In this document: positions 1 through 5,784 of the stretch, one piece after another
Layout: each line of letters opens with the position of its first letter
How positions within the stretch are numbered: the first letter of the stretch is position 1
NCBI GenBank assembly: GCA_903819815.1
Contig: CAIJFC010000358.1
Location: 1-5,784 of the forward strand
DNA from: an uncultured Bacteroidota bacterium
GTDB taxonomy: Bacteria > Bacteroidota > Bacteroidia > Flavobacteriales > Flavobacteriaceae
Reading direction: 5' to 3'
Length of the DNA stretch: 5,784 nt
Notes under the pieces: generated by a model
The model's database searches: none
What the model was told of the DNA's origin: nothing
The model's input: the letters and a program-made list of their open reading frames with translations, nothing else
Translations under genes and position numbers: made by a program

Positions 1-1
1 A

Positions 2-1471
2 CGTGGATTTACATTCACAAACACAGGTGTTTTCTTCTCAATTTTAGTTGGATTAGCAGTAGGTACTTTAATGAGTATCATTACTGAATATTATACAGCA
101 ATGGGTAAACGCCCAGTATTAAGTATCGTTCGTCAATCAGCTACTGGCCATGCAACAAATATTATCGGTGGTTTAGCAATGGGAATGGAATCTACATTCT
201 TACCTATGATTGTTTTAGCTGCAGGTATTTATGGATCATATTTCTTTGCAGGTTTATATGGTGTGGCAATTGCTGCTGCAGGTATGATGGCTACAACGGC
301 TATGCAATTAGCAATTGATGCATTTGGTCCTATTGCAGACAATGCAGGAGGAATTGCTGAAATGAGTGAATTGCCAGCTGATGTTCGTGAAAAAACAGAT
401 ATTTTAGATGCTGTAGGAAATACAACTGCTGCAACTGGTAAAGGATTTGCCATTGCTTCTGCTGCATTAACGGCATTGGCATTATTTGCTGCTTTCGTTG
501 GTATCTCTGGTATTGATGGGATTGATATTTACAATGCACCGGTATTAGCAGGTTTATTTGTTGGTGCTATGATTCCTTTCATCTTCTCTTCATTAGCCAT
601 TCGTGCAGTAGGTGAAGCAGCGATGGCAATGGTAGAAGAAGTTCGTCGCCAGTTCCGTGAAATTCCAGGTATTATGGAAGGAACAGGGAAACCACAATAT
701 GATAAATGTGTAGCTATTTCTACAGAAGCGTCTATCAAAAAAATGATGTTACCAGGAGCCATTGCAATTGTAGCGCCATTAATTATTGGATTTTTATTAG
801 GACCAGAAGTATTAGGTGGTTTCTTAGCGGGTGCTACCGTAAGTGGAGTTTTAATGGGAATGTTCCAAAACAACGCAGGTGGTGCATGGGATAATGCAAA
901 AAAATCATTTGAAAAAGGAGTGGAAATCAATGGTAAAATGGAGTATAAAAAATCGGAACCACACAAAGCATCGGTAACAGGTGACACAGTAGGAGATCCA
1001 TTTAAAGATACTTCAGGACCTTCGATGAATATTTTAATTAAATTAACTTGCTTAATCGGTCTTGTAATCGCTCCTATTTTAGGAAACGGTTCTTCTAATG
1101 AGGATCCAAAAGTAATGATGGTTAAAATGGAATGTGCCGAAGGAAAAATGATGGGTAAATGCGACATGAGCAAATGTGCAACCATGACTAAAGACGAATG
1201 TGCTGCAATGTGCGACAGTCTAAAATGTACTTCTGAAGAAAAAGAAATGTGTTTGTCACACTACGATAAAGACGGAAAGTTTGTTGCTCCAAAAGAAGAA
1301 ATGGAATGTTGTGCTAAAAAAAGTGATGCCAAAATGGTAAAAGTTGAAGTAACTAATACCAATGGAAAAGCAAAAGCAACCGTTATAACTTCTGAAAAAG
1401 GAAATACGAATGTTCAAGTATTTGAAGGTTCATTACAAGAAGTAAAAGCAAAAGTGGAAGCTTTGAAATAG
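2..1471 (+). CDS. hppA: Membrane-bound ion-translocating pyrophosphatase, C-terminal part (5' end outside window)
   Basis: Hydrolyses pyrophosphate at the cytoplasmic face of the inner membrane and pumps Na+ and/or H+ outward. The frame is open from base 2 (489 codons, then TAG at 1469-1471); the ATG at 71 is internal, since the 23 codons before it already read as family sequence, so the true start lies upstream. Visible family motifs are ISEYYT-like IITEYYT, the pyrophosphate/Mg-binding segment DAFGPIADNAGGIAEM (from nt 317), GNTTAATGKG, GGAWDNAKK (Asp at 890) and GDTVGDPFKD plus TSGPSMNILIKL (983-1042). All acidic and Lys catalytic positions I can check are present. Ala and Gly in GNTT-A-AT-G-KG, where K+-independent enzymes have Lys and Thr, predict K+ dependence. 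Na+ versus H+ specificity depends on residues upstream of the window. The core ends near 1084 and is followed by an unusual tail, annotated separately. A terminator follows the stop. Confidence 0.95.
   Translation, partial: RGFTFTNTGVFFSILVGLAVGTLMSIITEYYTAMGKRPVLSIVRQSATGHATNIIGGLAMGMESTFLPMIVLAAGIYGSYFFAGLYGVAIAAAGMMATTAMQLAIDAFGPIADNAGGIAEMSELPADVREKTDILDAVGNTTAATGKGFAIASAALTALALFAAFVGISGIDGIDIYNAPVLAGLFVGAMIPFIFSSLAIRAVGEAAMAMVEEVRRQFREIPGIMEGTGKPQYDKCVAISTEASIKKMMLPGAIAIVAPLIIGFLLGPEVLGGFLAGATVSGVLMGMFQNNAGGAWDNAKKSFEKGVEINGKMEYKKSEPHKASVTGDTVGDPFKDTSGPSMNILIKLTCLIGLVIAPILGNGSSNEDPKVMMVKMECAEGKMMGKCDMSKCATMTKDECAAMCDSLKCTSEEKEMCLSHYDKDGKFVAPKEEMECCAKKSDAKMVKVEVTNTNGKAKATVITSEKGNTNVQVFEGSLQEVKAKVEALK
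1085..1468 (+). other. Cys/Met-rich C-terminal extension of the pyrophosphatase
   Basis: About 128 residues follow the last membrane helix, where family members usually end within a few residues. Counting from the ATG at nt 71, the first part (about residues 348-414) has nine Cys (355, 364, 369, 377, 381, 386, 394, 413, 414) and ten Met, with clusters such as GKCDMSKCATM and ECAAMCDSLKC. The second part (about 422-466) has no Cys, is Lys/Val/Thr-rich, and looks like two or three short beta strands followed by a helix (SLQEVKAKVEALK). Family topology (16 helices, both ends outside the cytoplasm) puts the tail in the periplasm. Soft thiolate/thioether metal binding, for example Cu(I), or a disulfide-linked knot are inferences; I do not recognise a named domain. 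The frame is continuous with the catalytic core, with no sign of a frameshift. Confidence 0.8.
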
Positions 1472-1521
1472 ATTTTTAAATATCTTTTTCATAGCACTAA
1501 ACTTTGACAAAAGTTGATTAC

Positions 1522-1553
1522 AAAAAATGTCCCGCTATTGTCGGGACATTTTT
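1522..1553. terminator. Bidirectional intrinsic terminator between hppA and higBA
   Basis: A perfect 12-bp stem, 1523-1534 against 1542-1553, with the GC-rich inner part ATGTCCCG/CGGGACAT and a 7-base loop (CTATTGT). The outer part of the stem is an A tract on the left and a T tract on the right, so each strand reads as a hairpin ending in a run of U. It lies 50 bases after the hppA stop and about 140 bases after the higA stop on the other strand, suiting both convergent units. Confidence 0.9.
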
Positions 1554-1693
1554 GTGTTAAATATAAATTGTAGTGAACTAAGTAGTAAGTGTAATAAAGT
1601 GTCGTATTTTAAAATAGGGTATTCAATGTAATTGGCTTTTTTTAACTATTTCGAGACTTTTAACTTTACGACATTAAAACTTTCAACTTACTA

Positions 1694-2062
1694 TTATTGT
1701 TCCAAAGCATATTCTTTAATTAATGTTGAAGCTGGAATATGAAGGGTTTCTGTTAGTAACCGAATTTGCTTAATTGACAAAGTTCTTTTGCGTTTAAAAA
1801 TTTCGGTTACTCTTGAACGACTATTTAAAATAACACCTAAATCGGCATCAGTAAGTCCTTTTTGTTCCATCATAAATTTAATCGCTTCAATTGGATCGGG
1901 TTCAGGAATAGGGTAGTGAATTTGTTCATATTTTTCTATAAGTGTAACTAAAATATCCAACTCATCTCCTTCAATGGTATTGGGTTTAGCATCAAAAAGT
2001 GTAGTTACTCTTTCTAAAGCTAAATCATAATCTTTTTCTGTTTTTATTGGGTGAATTTCCAT
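1694..2062 (-). CDS. higA: HigA-type antitoxin, XRE-family helix-turn-helix protein
   Basis: Cytoplasmic antitoxin of 122 residues, expected to bind and neutralise the HigB toxin encoded just upstream and to repress their shared promoter. The N-terminal half carries the pattern I associate with the longer HigA group: IKTEKDYDLALERVTTLFDA, then EGDELDILVTLIEKYE, then HYPIPEPDPIEAIKFMME. The C-terminal half (about 70-118) is an XRE-like helix-turn-helix: GLTDADLGVILNSRSRVTEI followed by a basic KRKR turn and SIKQIRLLTETLHIP. Length is normal for the family. The start ATG (2060-2062) lies 3 bases after the higB stop, so the two are probably co-transcribed and translationally coupled. There is no Shine-Dalgarno sequence, as usual in Bacteroidota. 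No terminator sits immediately downstream; the hairpin at 1522-1553 probably serves. Confidence 0.9.
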   Translation of the reverse strand: MEIHPIKTEKDYDLALERVTTLFDAKPNTIEGDELDILVTLIEKYEQIHYPIPEPDPIEAIKFMMEQKGLTDADLGVILNSRSRVTEIFKRKRTLSIKQIRLLTETLHIPASTLIKEYALEQ

Positions 2063-2065
2063 TTT

Positions 2066-2362
2066 TTATACGTTTTTAATGTTTTTTAAACCGTCATATT
2101 CGGTGTGTGTTCCTACAAATAATATATAGACAATTTGAGTTGTATAATTAATTTTTACTATGAGGCGATAATGATTCCCACAAATATTAAAAACAACTTT
2201 GTTATTCCCAATAAAATCGGCTGAATCAAAAACAGTTTTTATGGCATTAGAATTCTCAAATTGGTTTTTATCAAAAACCTGATACCATACCAATAATTGC
2301 TGTTTTGAGTTGGGATATTTTTCCCAGAAATTTTGTAAGGTTCGTTTGGCAATTATTCTCAT
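2066..2362 (-). CDS. higB: HigB-type toxin, predicted mRNA interferase (RelE-like fold)
   Basis: Toxin of 98 residues. Characterised HigB proteins cut mRNA, usually on the ribosome, and slow growth when free of HigA. The sequence follows the HigB_toxin family layout I know from E. coli YgjN: MRIIAKRTLQNFWEKYP at the N-terminus, LLVWYQVF, then VVFNICGNHYRLIVKINY (about 57-73) and the terminal FVGTHTEYD block (82-90). Conserved polar residues Asn59, Asn63, Arg66, His86, Tyr89 and Asp90 are present, so the protein looks intact; I do not know which are catalytic. It is the first gene of the operon, the toxin-first order typical of higBA. A strong Bacteroidota promoter box lies 16 bases upstream of the start, giving a very short leader. 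Confidence 0.9.
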   Translation of the reverse strand: MRIIAKRTLQNFWEKYPNSKQQLLVWYQVFDKNQFENSNAIKTVFDSADFIGNNKVVFNICGNHYRLIVKINYTTQIVYILFVGTHTEYDGLKNIKNV

Positions 2363-2378
2363 AGATGATTTTGATTTA

Positions 2379-2410
2379 CAAATATAATGTAAAATTCCCT
2401 ATTTGGGAAA
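2379..2410 (-). promoter_or_regulatory. higBA promoter
   Basis: Read on the minus strand, TATATTTG (2386-2379) is a perfect match to the Bacteroidota -7 box TAnnTTTG. TTTC (2410-2407) lies 20 bases upstream of it and is one base from the -33 box TTTG, at near-ideal spacing. Transcription would begin near 2372-2374, leaving about 10 bases before the higB ATG, so the message may be nearly leaderless. Confidence 0.7.
2395..2409. promoter_or_regulatory. Candidate HigA operator, near-palindrome in the higBA promoter
   Basis: TTCCCTATTTGGGAA is symmetric except for one mismatched pair flanking the centre: five-base arms TTCCC/GGGAA plus an inner A/T pair. It overlaps the proposed -33 box and ends 8 bases before the -7 box, where a bound repressor would block RNA polymerase. 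HTH antitoxins commonly autoregulate through such palindromes; binding by this HigA is inferred. Confidence 0.55.
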
Positions 2411-2477
2411 TTTTTAGATTATTTAAATATAAATAGATAGAAGAACTTTTTTTTGTTGATAACTTCTCTGCATTTCT

Positions 2478-2503
2478 ACTTCAAAAAAACTTAAATTTGA
2501 AGT
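2478..2503. repeat. Inverted repeat upstream of dnaE, copy 1
   Basis: Perfect 8-base arms ACTTCAAA (2478-2485) and TTTGAAGT (2496-2503) around a 10-base AT-only spacer with one C. The right arm overlaps the candidate dnaE -7 box TAAATTTG. The same half-site recurs in the second repeat 68 bases downstream. It could be a regulatory site or a weak hairpin; AT-rich DNA also produces such arms by chance. Confidence 0.45.
2492..2499 (+). promoter_or_regulatory. Candidate dnaE promoter -7 box
   Basis: TAAATTTG matches TAnnTTTG exactly and lies 94 bases before the dnaE ATG. No good -33 box stands at the right spacing: TTTC at 2473-2476 is only 15 bases away, and the TTG at 2456-2458 is too far. A second, weaker box TTTATTTG (2573-2580) would give an almost leaderless message. 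The choice between them is open. Confidence 0.3.
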
Positions 2504-2545
2504 TCAATTAATTTCCAATTACAAATGATATTTTCTGGTTTTTAG

Positions 2546-2561
2546 ACTTCAAAAGTTTGAA
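2546..2561. repeat. Inverted repeat upstream of dnaE, copy 2
   Basis: TTCAAA (2548-2553) and TTTGAA (2556-2561) form a tight palindrome around AG; with two further left-side bases the left arm is again ACTTCAAA (2546-2553), identical to copy 1. It lies 32 bases before the dnaE start, within the probable 5' leader if transcription starts near 2505. Confidence 0.45.
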
Positions 2562-2593
2562 ATCGTCGATTATTTATTTGAATTTTTATAACT

Positions 2594-5500
2594 ATGTACC
2601 TAATATTCGATACCGAAACCACCGGATTGCCAAAAAGATGGGACGCCCCAATTACTGATACAGGAAATTGGCCGCGTTGTGTTCAAATTGCTTGGCAGTT
2701 GCACGACGATATGGGTAAGCTTATCGAGCATCAGGATTATTTGATTAAACCAGAAGGATTTAATATTCCGTATGATGCAGAAAGTGTACACGGAATTTCT
2801 ACCGAATTAGCTGAAGCCGATGGTTTATTAATGGCTGAGGTACTCGAAAAATTCAATATTGCTTTAAGCAAATCTAAATTTATTGTAGGGCAAAATTTAA
2901 AATTCGACATCAATATTATGGGTTGCGAATTCCACCGTTTTGGAATCGAAAGCCAAATGAGTTCCATGCCTGTTTTAGATACTTGTACCGAAGTGACTGC
3001 CTCTTTATTGCAATTACCAGGTGGTCGTGGAGGGAAATTTAAATTGCCAACATTAACAGAATTGCACAGTTATTTATTCAATAAACCATTTGCAGAAGCG
3101 CACAATGCCACTGCCGATGTGGAAGCTACCACACGCTGTTTTTTTGAACTGATTCGAACAGAAATTTTTACAGAAAAAGAACTTCAAGTTGAAGGCGATT
3201 ATTTTGATCAATTCAAAAACCAAAATCCGAGTACCATTCAGCTGATAGGATTAAGACATATTAACTTAAAAGAAGCGTCTCAAAAAATAAAACAACAGTT
3301 TGGAGAGCGACATGCGAAGTTAGTTTCTAAGGAAGAAATTGCTGAAAACAAACAAGTATTAATAGATGCCGATTTCGTGCATTTGCACAATCATACGCAG
3401 TTTTCAGTCTTGCAATCTACAATCAGTGTGGCTAAATTGGTAAAAGCAGCATCGGATAATAAAATGCCTGCCGTTGCCATCACCGATCATGCTAATTTAA
3501 TGGGTGCCTTCCATTTTGTTAGGGATATTTTATACCATAATAAAGCCGCTAAGGCTAAAAATGACGAGGCTGTTGCCAATGGTGATTCGCCAAATGAAGT
3601 GATAATCAAGCCTATTGTGGGTTGTGAGTTTTACGTTTGTGAAGATCACCTGGATAAAACTCGAAAAGACAATGGCTACCAAATTGTATTCCTTGCAAAA
3701 AATAAAAAAGGCTATCAAAACCTAACTAAATTAACATCAATTGCAAATACCGATGGTTTCTATTATGTTCCTAGAATAGATAGAAATCTAATAGAAAAGT
3801 ACAAAGATGATCTTATCGTTTTAACTGGAAATTTATATGGCGAAATCCCAAATAAAATTCTAAATCTAGGTGAAAACCAAGCTGAAGAAGCCTTATTTTG
3901 GTGGAAACAACAATTTGGTTCCGACTTGTATATTGAAGTGATGCGCCACAATCAAGAAGATGAAAACCGCGTAAACACAAGTTTGATTTCGTTAGCTAAA
4001 AAGAATGATATTAAAATTGTTGCCACAAATAACACCTTCTATTTAAACAAAGAAGATGCCAATGCACATGATATTCTGCTTTGTGTTCGTGATGGTGAAA
4101 AGCAATCTACCCCAATAGGAAGAGGCCGCGGCTATCGATATGGGATGCCAAATCAGGAGTATTATTTTAAATCTGGCGAAGAGATGAAAATGCTTTTCAC
4201 TGATTTGCCTGAGTCGATTGCGAATCTATCAGAAATTGTTGCTAAAATTGAAATTTACGATTTAGCTCGGGAAGTGCTTTTGCCGAAATTTGAAATCCCA
4301 CAAGAATTTTTAGTCTCCGACGATGATACCGATGGAGGAAAAAGAGGCGAAAATGCTTTTTTGAAACACCTAACTTTCATTGGCGCTAATAAAAGATATG
4401 CTGAAATAACTCCTGAAATTCAAGAACGAATCGATTTTGAGTTGCTAACAATTCAAAATTCGGGTTATCCAGGGTATTTCTTGATCGTTCAAGATTTCAT
4501 CGCCGAAGCTAGAAAAATGGACGTTTCTGTTGGCCCAGGAAGAGGATCAGCGGCGGGTTCTGTGGTAGCTTATTGCCTTGGAATTACCAATATCGATCCC
4601 CTATTATACAACCTGCTTTTTGAGCGTTTCCTAAATCCGGATCGGGTGTCGTTACCCGATATTGATATCGATTTTGATGATGAAGGTAGAAGTCGCGTAA
4701 TGGATTATGTAATAAAAAAATACGGTTCAAAACAAGTTGCGCAAATTATCACGTATGGAACCATGGCTGCAAAATCGGCAATTCGAGATACAGCGCGTGT
4801 ATTGGATTTACCCCTTTTTGAAGCCGATAAAATAGCCAAATTAATTCCAAATTTGATTCCTGCGAAATGGAGTTTGGCGCGTTTCTTAAAAGAAGCCGAA
4901 CCTGAAATTAATAAGATACTTCGCCCGGAAGATTTTGAAAAAATTAAAGATTTAATTTCTATTTCTAAAGAAAATGATCTTTCTGGGGAAACCATCCAGC
5001 AGGCGCAGATATTAGAAGGAAATTTAAGAAATACCGGAATTCATGCCTGTGGAGTAATTATTACGCCAAGTGATATTACCAATTTTGTTCCTATTGCTAC
5101 AGCAAAAGATTCTGATTTATATGTTACTCAATTTGATAACTCCGTAGTTGAAAGTGCGGGATTGTTAAAAATGGACTTCTTGGGATTAAAAACCCTAACT
5201 TTAATTAAAGACACCGTTAAATTAGTAAAATACAGATCAGGAATTGTTCTCGATCCTGATACTTTTCCTATTGATGATGTAAAAACGTTTGAGCTTTTTC
5301 AGCGTGGCGAAACCATCGGGATCTTTCAATATGAATCTCAGGGAATGCAAAAGTATTTAAAGGAATTGAAACCTACCGTTTTTGGTGATTTAATTGCTAT
5401 GAATGCGCTTTACCGTCCCGGACCAATTGCCTACATTCCAAGTTTTGTTCGACGAAAAAACGGTGAAGAAACCATAGAATACGATCTTGATGCCTGCGAA

Positions 5501-5784
5501 GAATTACTAAAGGACACCTACGGAATTACCGTTTATCAGGAGCAAGTAATGCTTTTGTCCCAAAAACTAGCCGACTTTTCAAAGGGTGATGCCGATGTTT
5601 TGCGTAAGGCAATGGGAAAAAAACAGAAAGACGTTTTGGATAAAATGAAGCCAAAATTCATCAGTCAAGCAGCTGCCAAAGGACACGCAGAAGACAAATT
5701 AGAGAAAATTTGGAAGGACTGGGAAGCATTTGCAGAGTATGCTTTTAATAAATCGCACTCGACATGCTATGCGTGGATTGCGTA
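2594..5784 (+). CDS. dnaE: DNA polymerase III alpha subunit with fused N-terminal DEDDh exonuclease (3' end outside window)
   Basis: Catalytic subunit of the replicative polymerase; the first 1063 codons are here, open to the last base, of a protein I expect to be about 1500 residues. The ATG at 2594 is the start: TGA at 2579-2581 closes the frame upstream and MYLIFDTETTG begins the exonuclease. Residues 1-185 are an epsilon-like DEDDh 3'-5' exonuclease with Asp6 and Glu8, Asp105 (GQNLKFD) and His170/Asp175 (HNATAD), so proofreading should be in cis. The PHP domain follows (about 260-500): HLHNHTQFS (263-271), ITDH (296-299), GCEFYV (Glu345) and RHNQ (His452), but NNTFYL (479-484) where NDVHYL-type sequence is usual. 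The polymerase palm has GPGRGSAAGS, PDIDIDF (688-694) and KMDFLGLKTLT (Asp861), the three catalytic Asp of the family. The fingers include FQYESQGMQKYL, YRPGP, YQEQVML and AFNKSHSTCYAW at the window edge. Confidence 0.96.
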   Translation, partial: MYLIFDTETTGLPKRWDAPITDTGNWPRCVQIAWQLHDDMGKLIEHQDYLIKPEGFNIPYDAESVHGISTELAEADGLLMAEVLEKFNIALSKSKFIVGQNLKFDINIMGCEFHRFGIESQMSSMPVLDTCTEVTASLLQLPGGRGGKFKLPTLTELHSYLFNKPFAEAHNATADVEATTRCFFELIRTEIFTEKELQVEGDYFDQFKNQNPSTIQLIGLRHINLKEASQKIKQQFGERHAKLVSKEEIAENKQVLIDADFVHLHNHTQFSVLQSTISVAKLVKAASDNKMPAVAITDHANLMGAFHFVRDILYHNKAAKAKNDEAVANGDSPNEVIIKPIVGCEFYVCEDHLDKTRKDNGYQIVFLAKNKKGYQNLTKLTSIANTDGFYYVPRIDRNLIEKYKDDLIVLTGNLYGEIPNKILNLGENQAEEALFWWKQQFGSDLYIEVMRHNQEDENRVNTSLISLAKKNDIKIVATNNTFYLNKEDANAHDILLCVRDGEKQSTPIGRGRGYRYGMPNQEYYFKSGEEMKMLFTDLPESIANLSEIVAKIEIYDLAREVLLPKFEIPQEFLVSDDDTDGGKRGENAFLKHLTFIGANKRYAEITPEIQERIDFELLTIQNSGYPGYFLIVQDFIAEARKMDVSVGPGRGSAAGSVVAYCLGITNIDPLLYNLLFERFLNPDRVSLPDIDIDFDDEGRSRVMDYVIKKYGSKQVAQIITYGTMAAKSAIRDTARVLDLPLFEADKIAKLIPNLIPAKWSLARFLKEAEPEINKILRPEDFEKIKDLISISKENDLSGETIQQAQILEGNLRNTGIHACGVIITPSDITNFVPIATAKDSDLYVTQFDNSVVESAGLLKMDFLGLKTLTLIKDTVKLVKYRSGIVLDPDTFPIDDVKTFELFQRGETIGIFQYESQGMQKYLKELKPTVFGDLIAMNALYRPGPIAYIPSFVRRKNGEETIEYDLDACEELLKDTYGITVYQEQVMLLSQKLADFSKGDADVLRKAMGKKQKDVLDKMKPKFISQAAAKGHAEDKLEKIWKDWEAFAEYAFNKSHSTCYAWIA

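Noticed and set aside
529..1185. A 218-codon open frame on the minus strand opposite hppA
   Set aside because: It lies entirely antisense to strongly conserved pyrophosphatase sequence, has no recognisable motif, and its composition is the mirror of the sense gene. Shorter minus-strand frames inside hppA and dnaE (for example 2737-2967 and 4705-4995) were dropped for the same reason.
1501..1514. Small hairpin ACTTT-GACA-AAAGT just before the terminator
   Set aside because: Five weak AT-rich pairs; the adjacent 12-bp hairpin explains termination without it.
1600..1673. Inverted repeat TGTCGTA (1600-1606) / TACGACA (1667-1673) downstream of higA
   Set aside because: Only seven bases per arm with about 60 bases between them in AT-rich DNA, no T tract in the right place, and no mobile-element coding sequence between the arms. 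The rest of 1554-1693 shows no gene or RNA.
1694..2362. The toxin-antitoxin pair as part of a larger mobile or defence island
   Set aside because: No integrase, transposase, attachment repeats or defence genes flank it in this window; both neighbours are housekeeping genes. It may have been acquired horizontally, but the sequence here does not show it.
2363..2593. Search for a small gene or regulatory RNA in the higB-dnaE gap
   Set aside because: No open frame with plausible coding character, and no stable GC-rich structure or riboswitch-like core. Only promoter-like boxes and short inverted repeats are visible, with a T8 run at 2447-2454 that has no stem before it.
2594..5784. dnaE as a truncated pseudogene because no stop codon is found
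   Set aside because: The frame is uninterrupted, all motifs follow in the normal order, and it reaches the window edge in the middle of the conserved AFNKSHS region. The missing stop is simply beyond the window.

Overview
The window looks like chromosomal DNA from a Bacteroidota bacterium, most likely family Flavobacteriaceae (Flavobacterium or a close relative). The reasons are AT-rich, TTA/AAA-heavy coding sequence, no Shine-Dalgarno sequences before the starts, a perfect TAnnTTTG Bacteroidota -7 promoter box, and a replicative DNA polymerase of the exonuclease-fused type I associate with Flavobacteriia. Family assignments come from motif recognition by eye; no database search was run.

Layout: (1) 2-1471 (+) is the 3' two thirds of hppA, a membrane-bound ion-pumping pyrophosphatase. 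It has the sequence signature of K+-dependent enzymes and a Cys/Met-rich C-terminal tail of about 128 residues beyond the usual end of the family. (2) 1522-1553 is a strong hairpin with A and T tracts on both sides, placed to end transcription from both directions between convergent genes. (3) 2362 down to 1694 (-) is a compact type II toxin-antitoxin operon in HigBA order, toxin gene first, with 3 bases between the genes. Its promoter holds a near-palindrome that is a good candidate operator. (4) 2363-2593 is a divergent intergenic region with the higB promoter on one side and two related TTCAAA/TTTGAA inverted repeats on the dnaE side. (5) 2594 to the window end (+) is the first 1063 codons of dnaE, the replicative DNA polymerase III alpha subunit, with a DEDDh proofreading exonuclease fused to its N-terminus, then a PHP domain and the polymerase core. 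The frame stays open to the last base, so the gene is cut by the window and not broken.

The two large genes are housekeeping: ion pumping powered by pyrophosphate, and replication. Replication produces pyrophosphate, but nothing in the sequence ties the two genes functionally. The toxin-antitoxin pair is a small self-contained accessory module between them. I found no RNA gene, insertion sequence or CRISPR array. The least ordinary items are the Cys/Met-rich tail on the pyrophosphatase and the DNA polymerase, in which a complete fused exonuclease sits beside a PHP domain that has kept its first metal-binding motif but lost the last.
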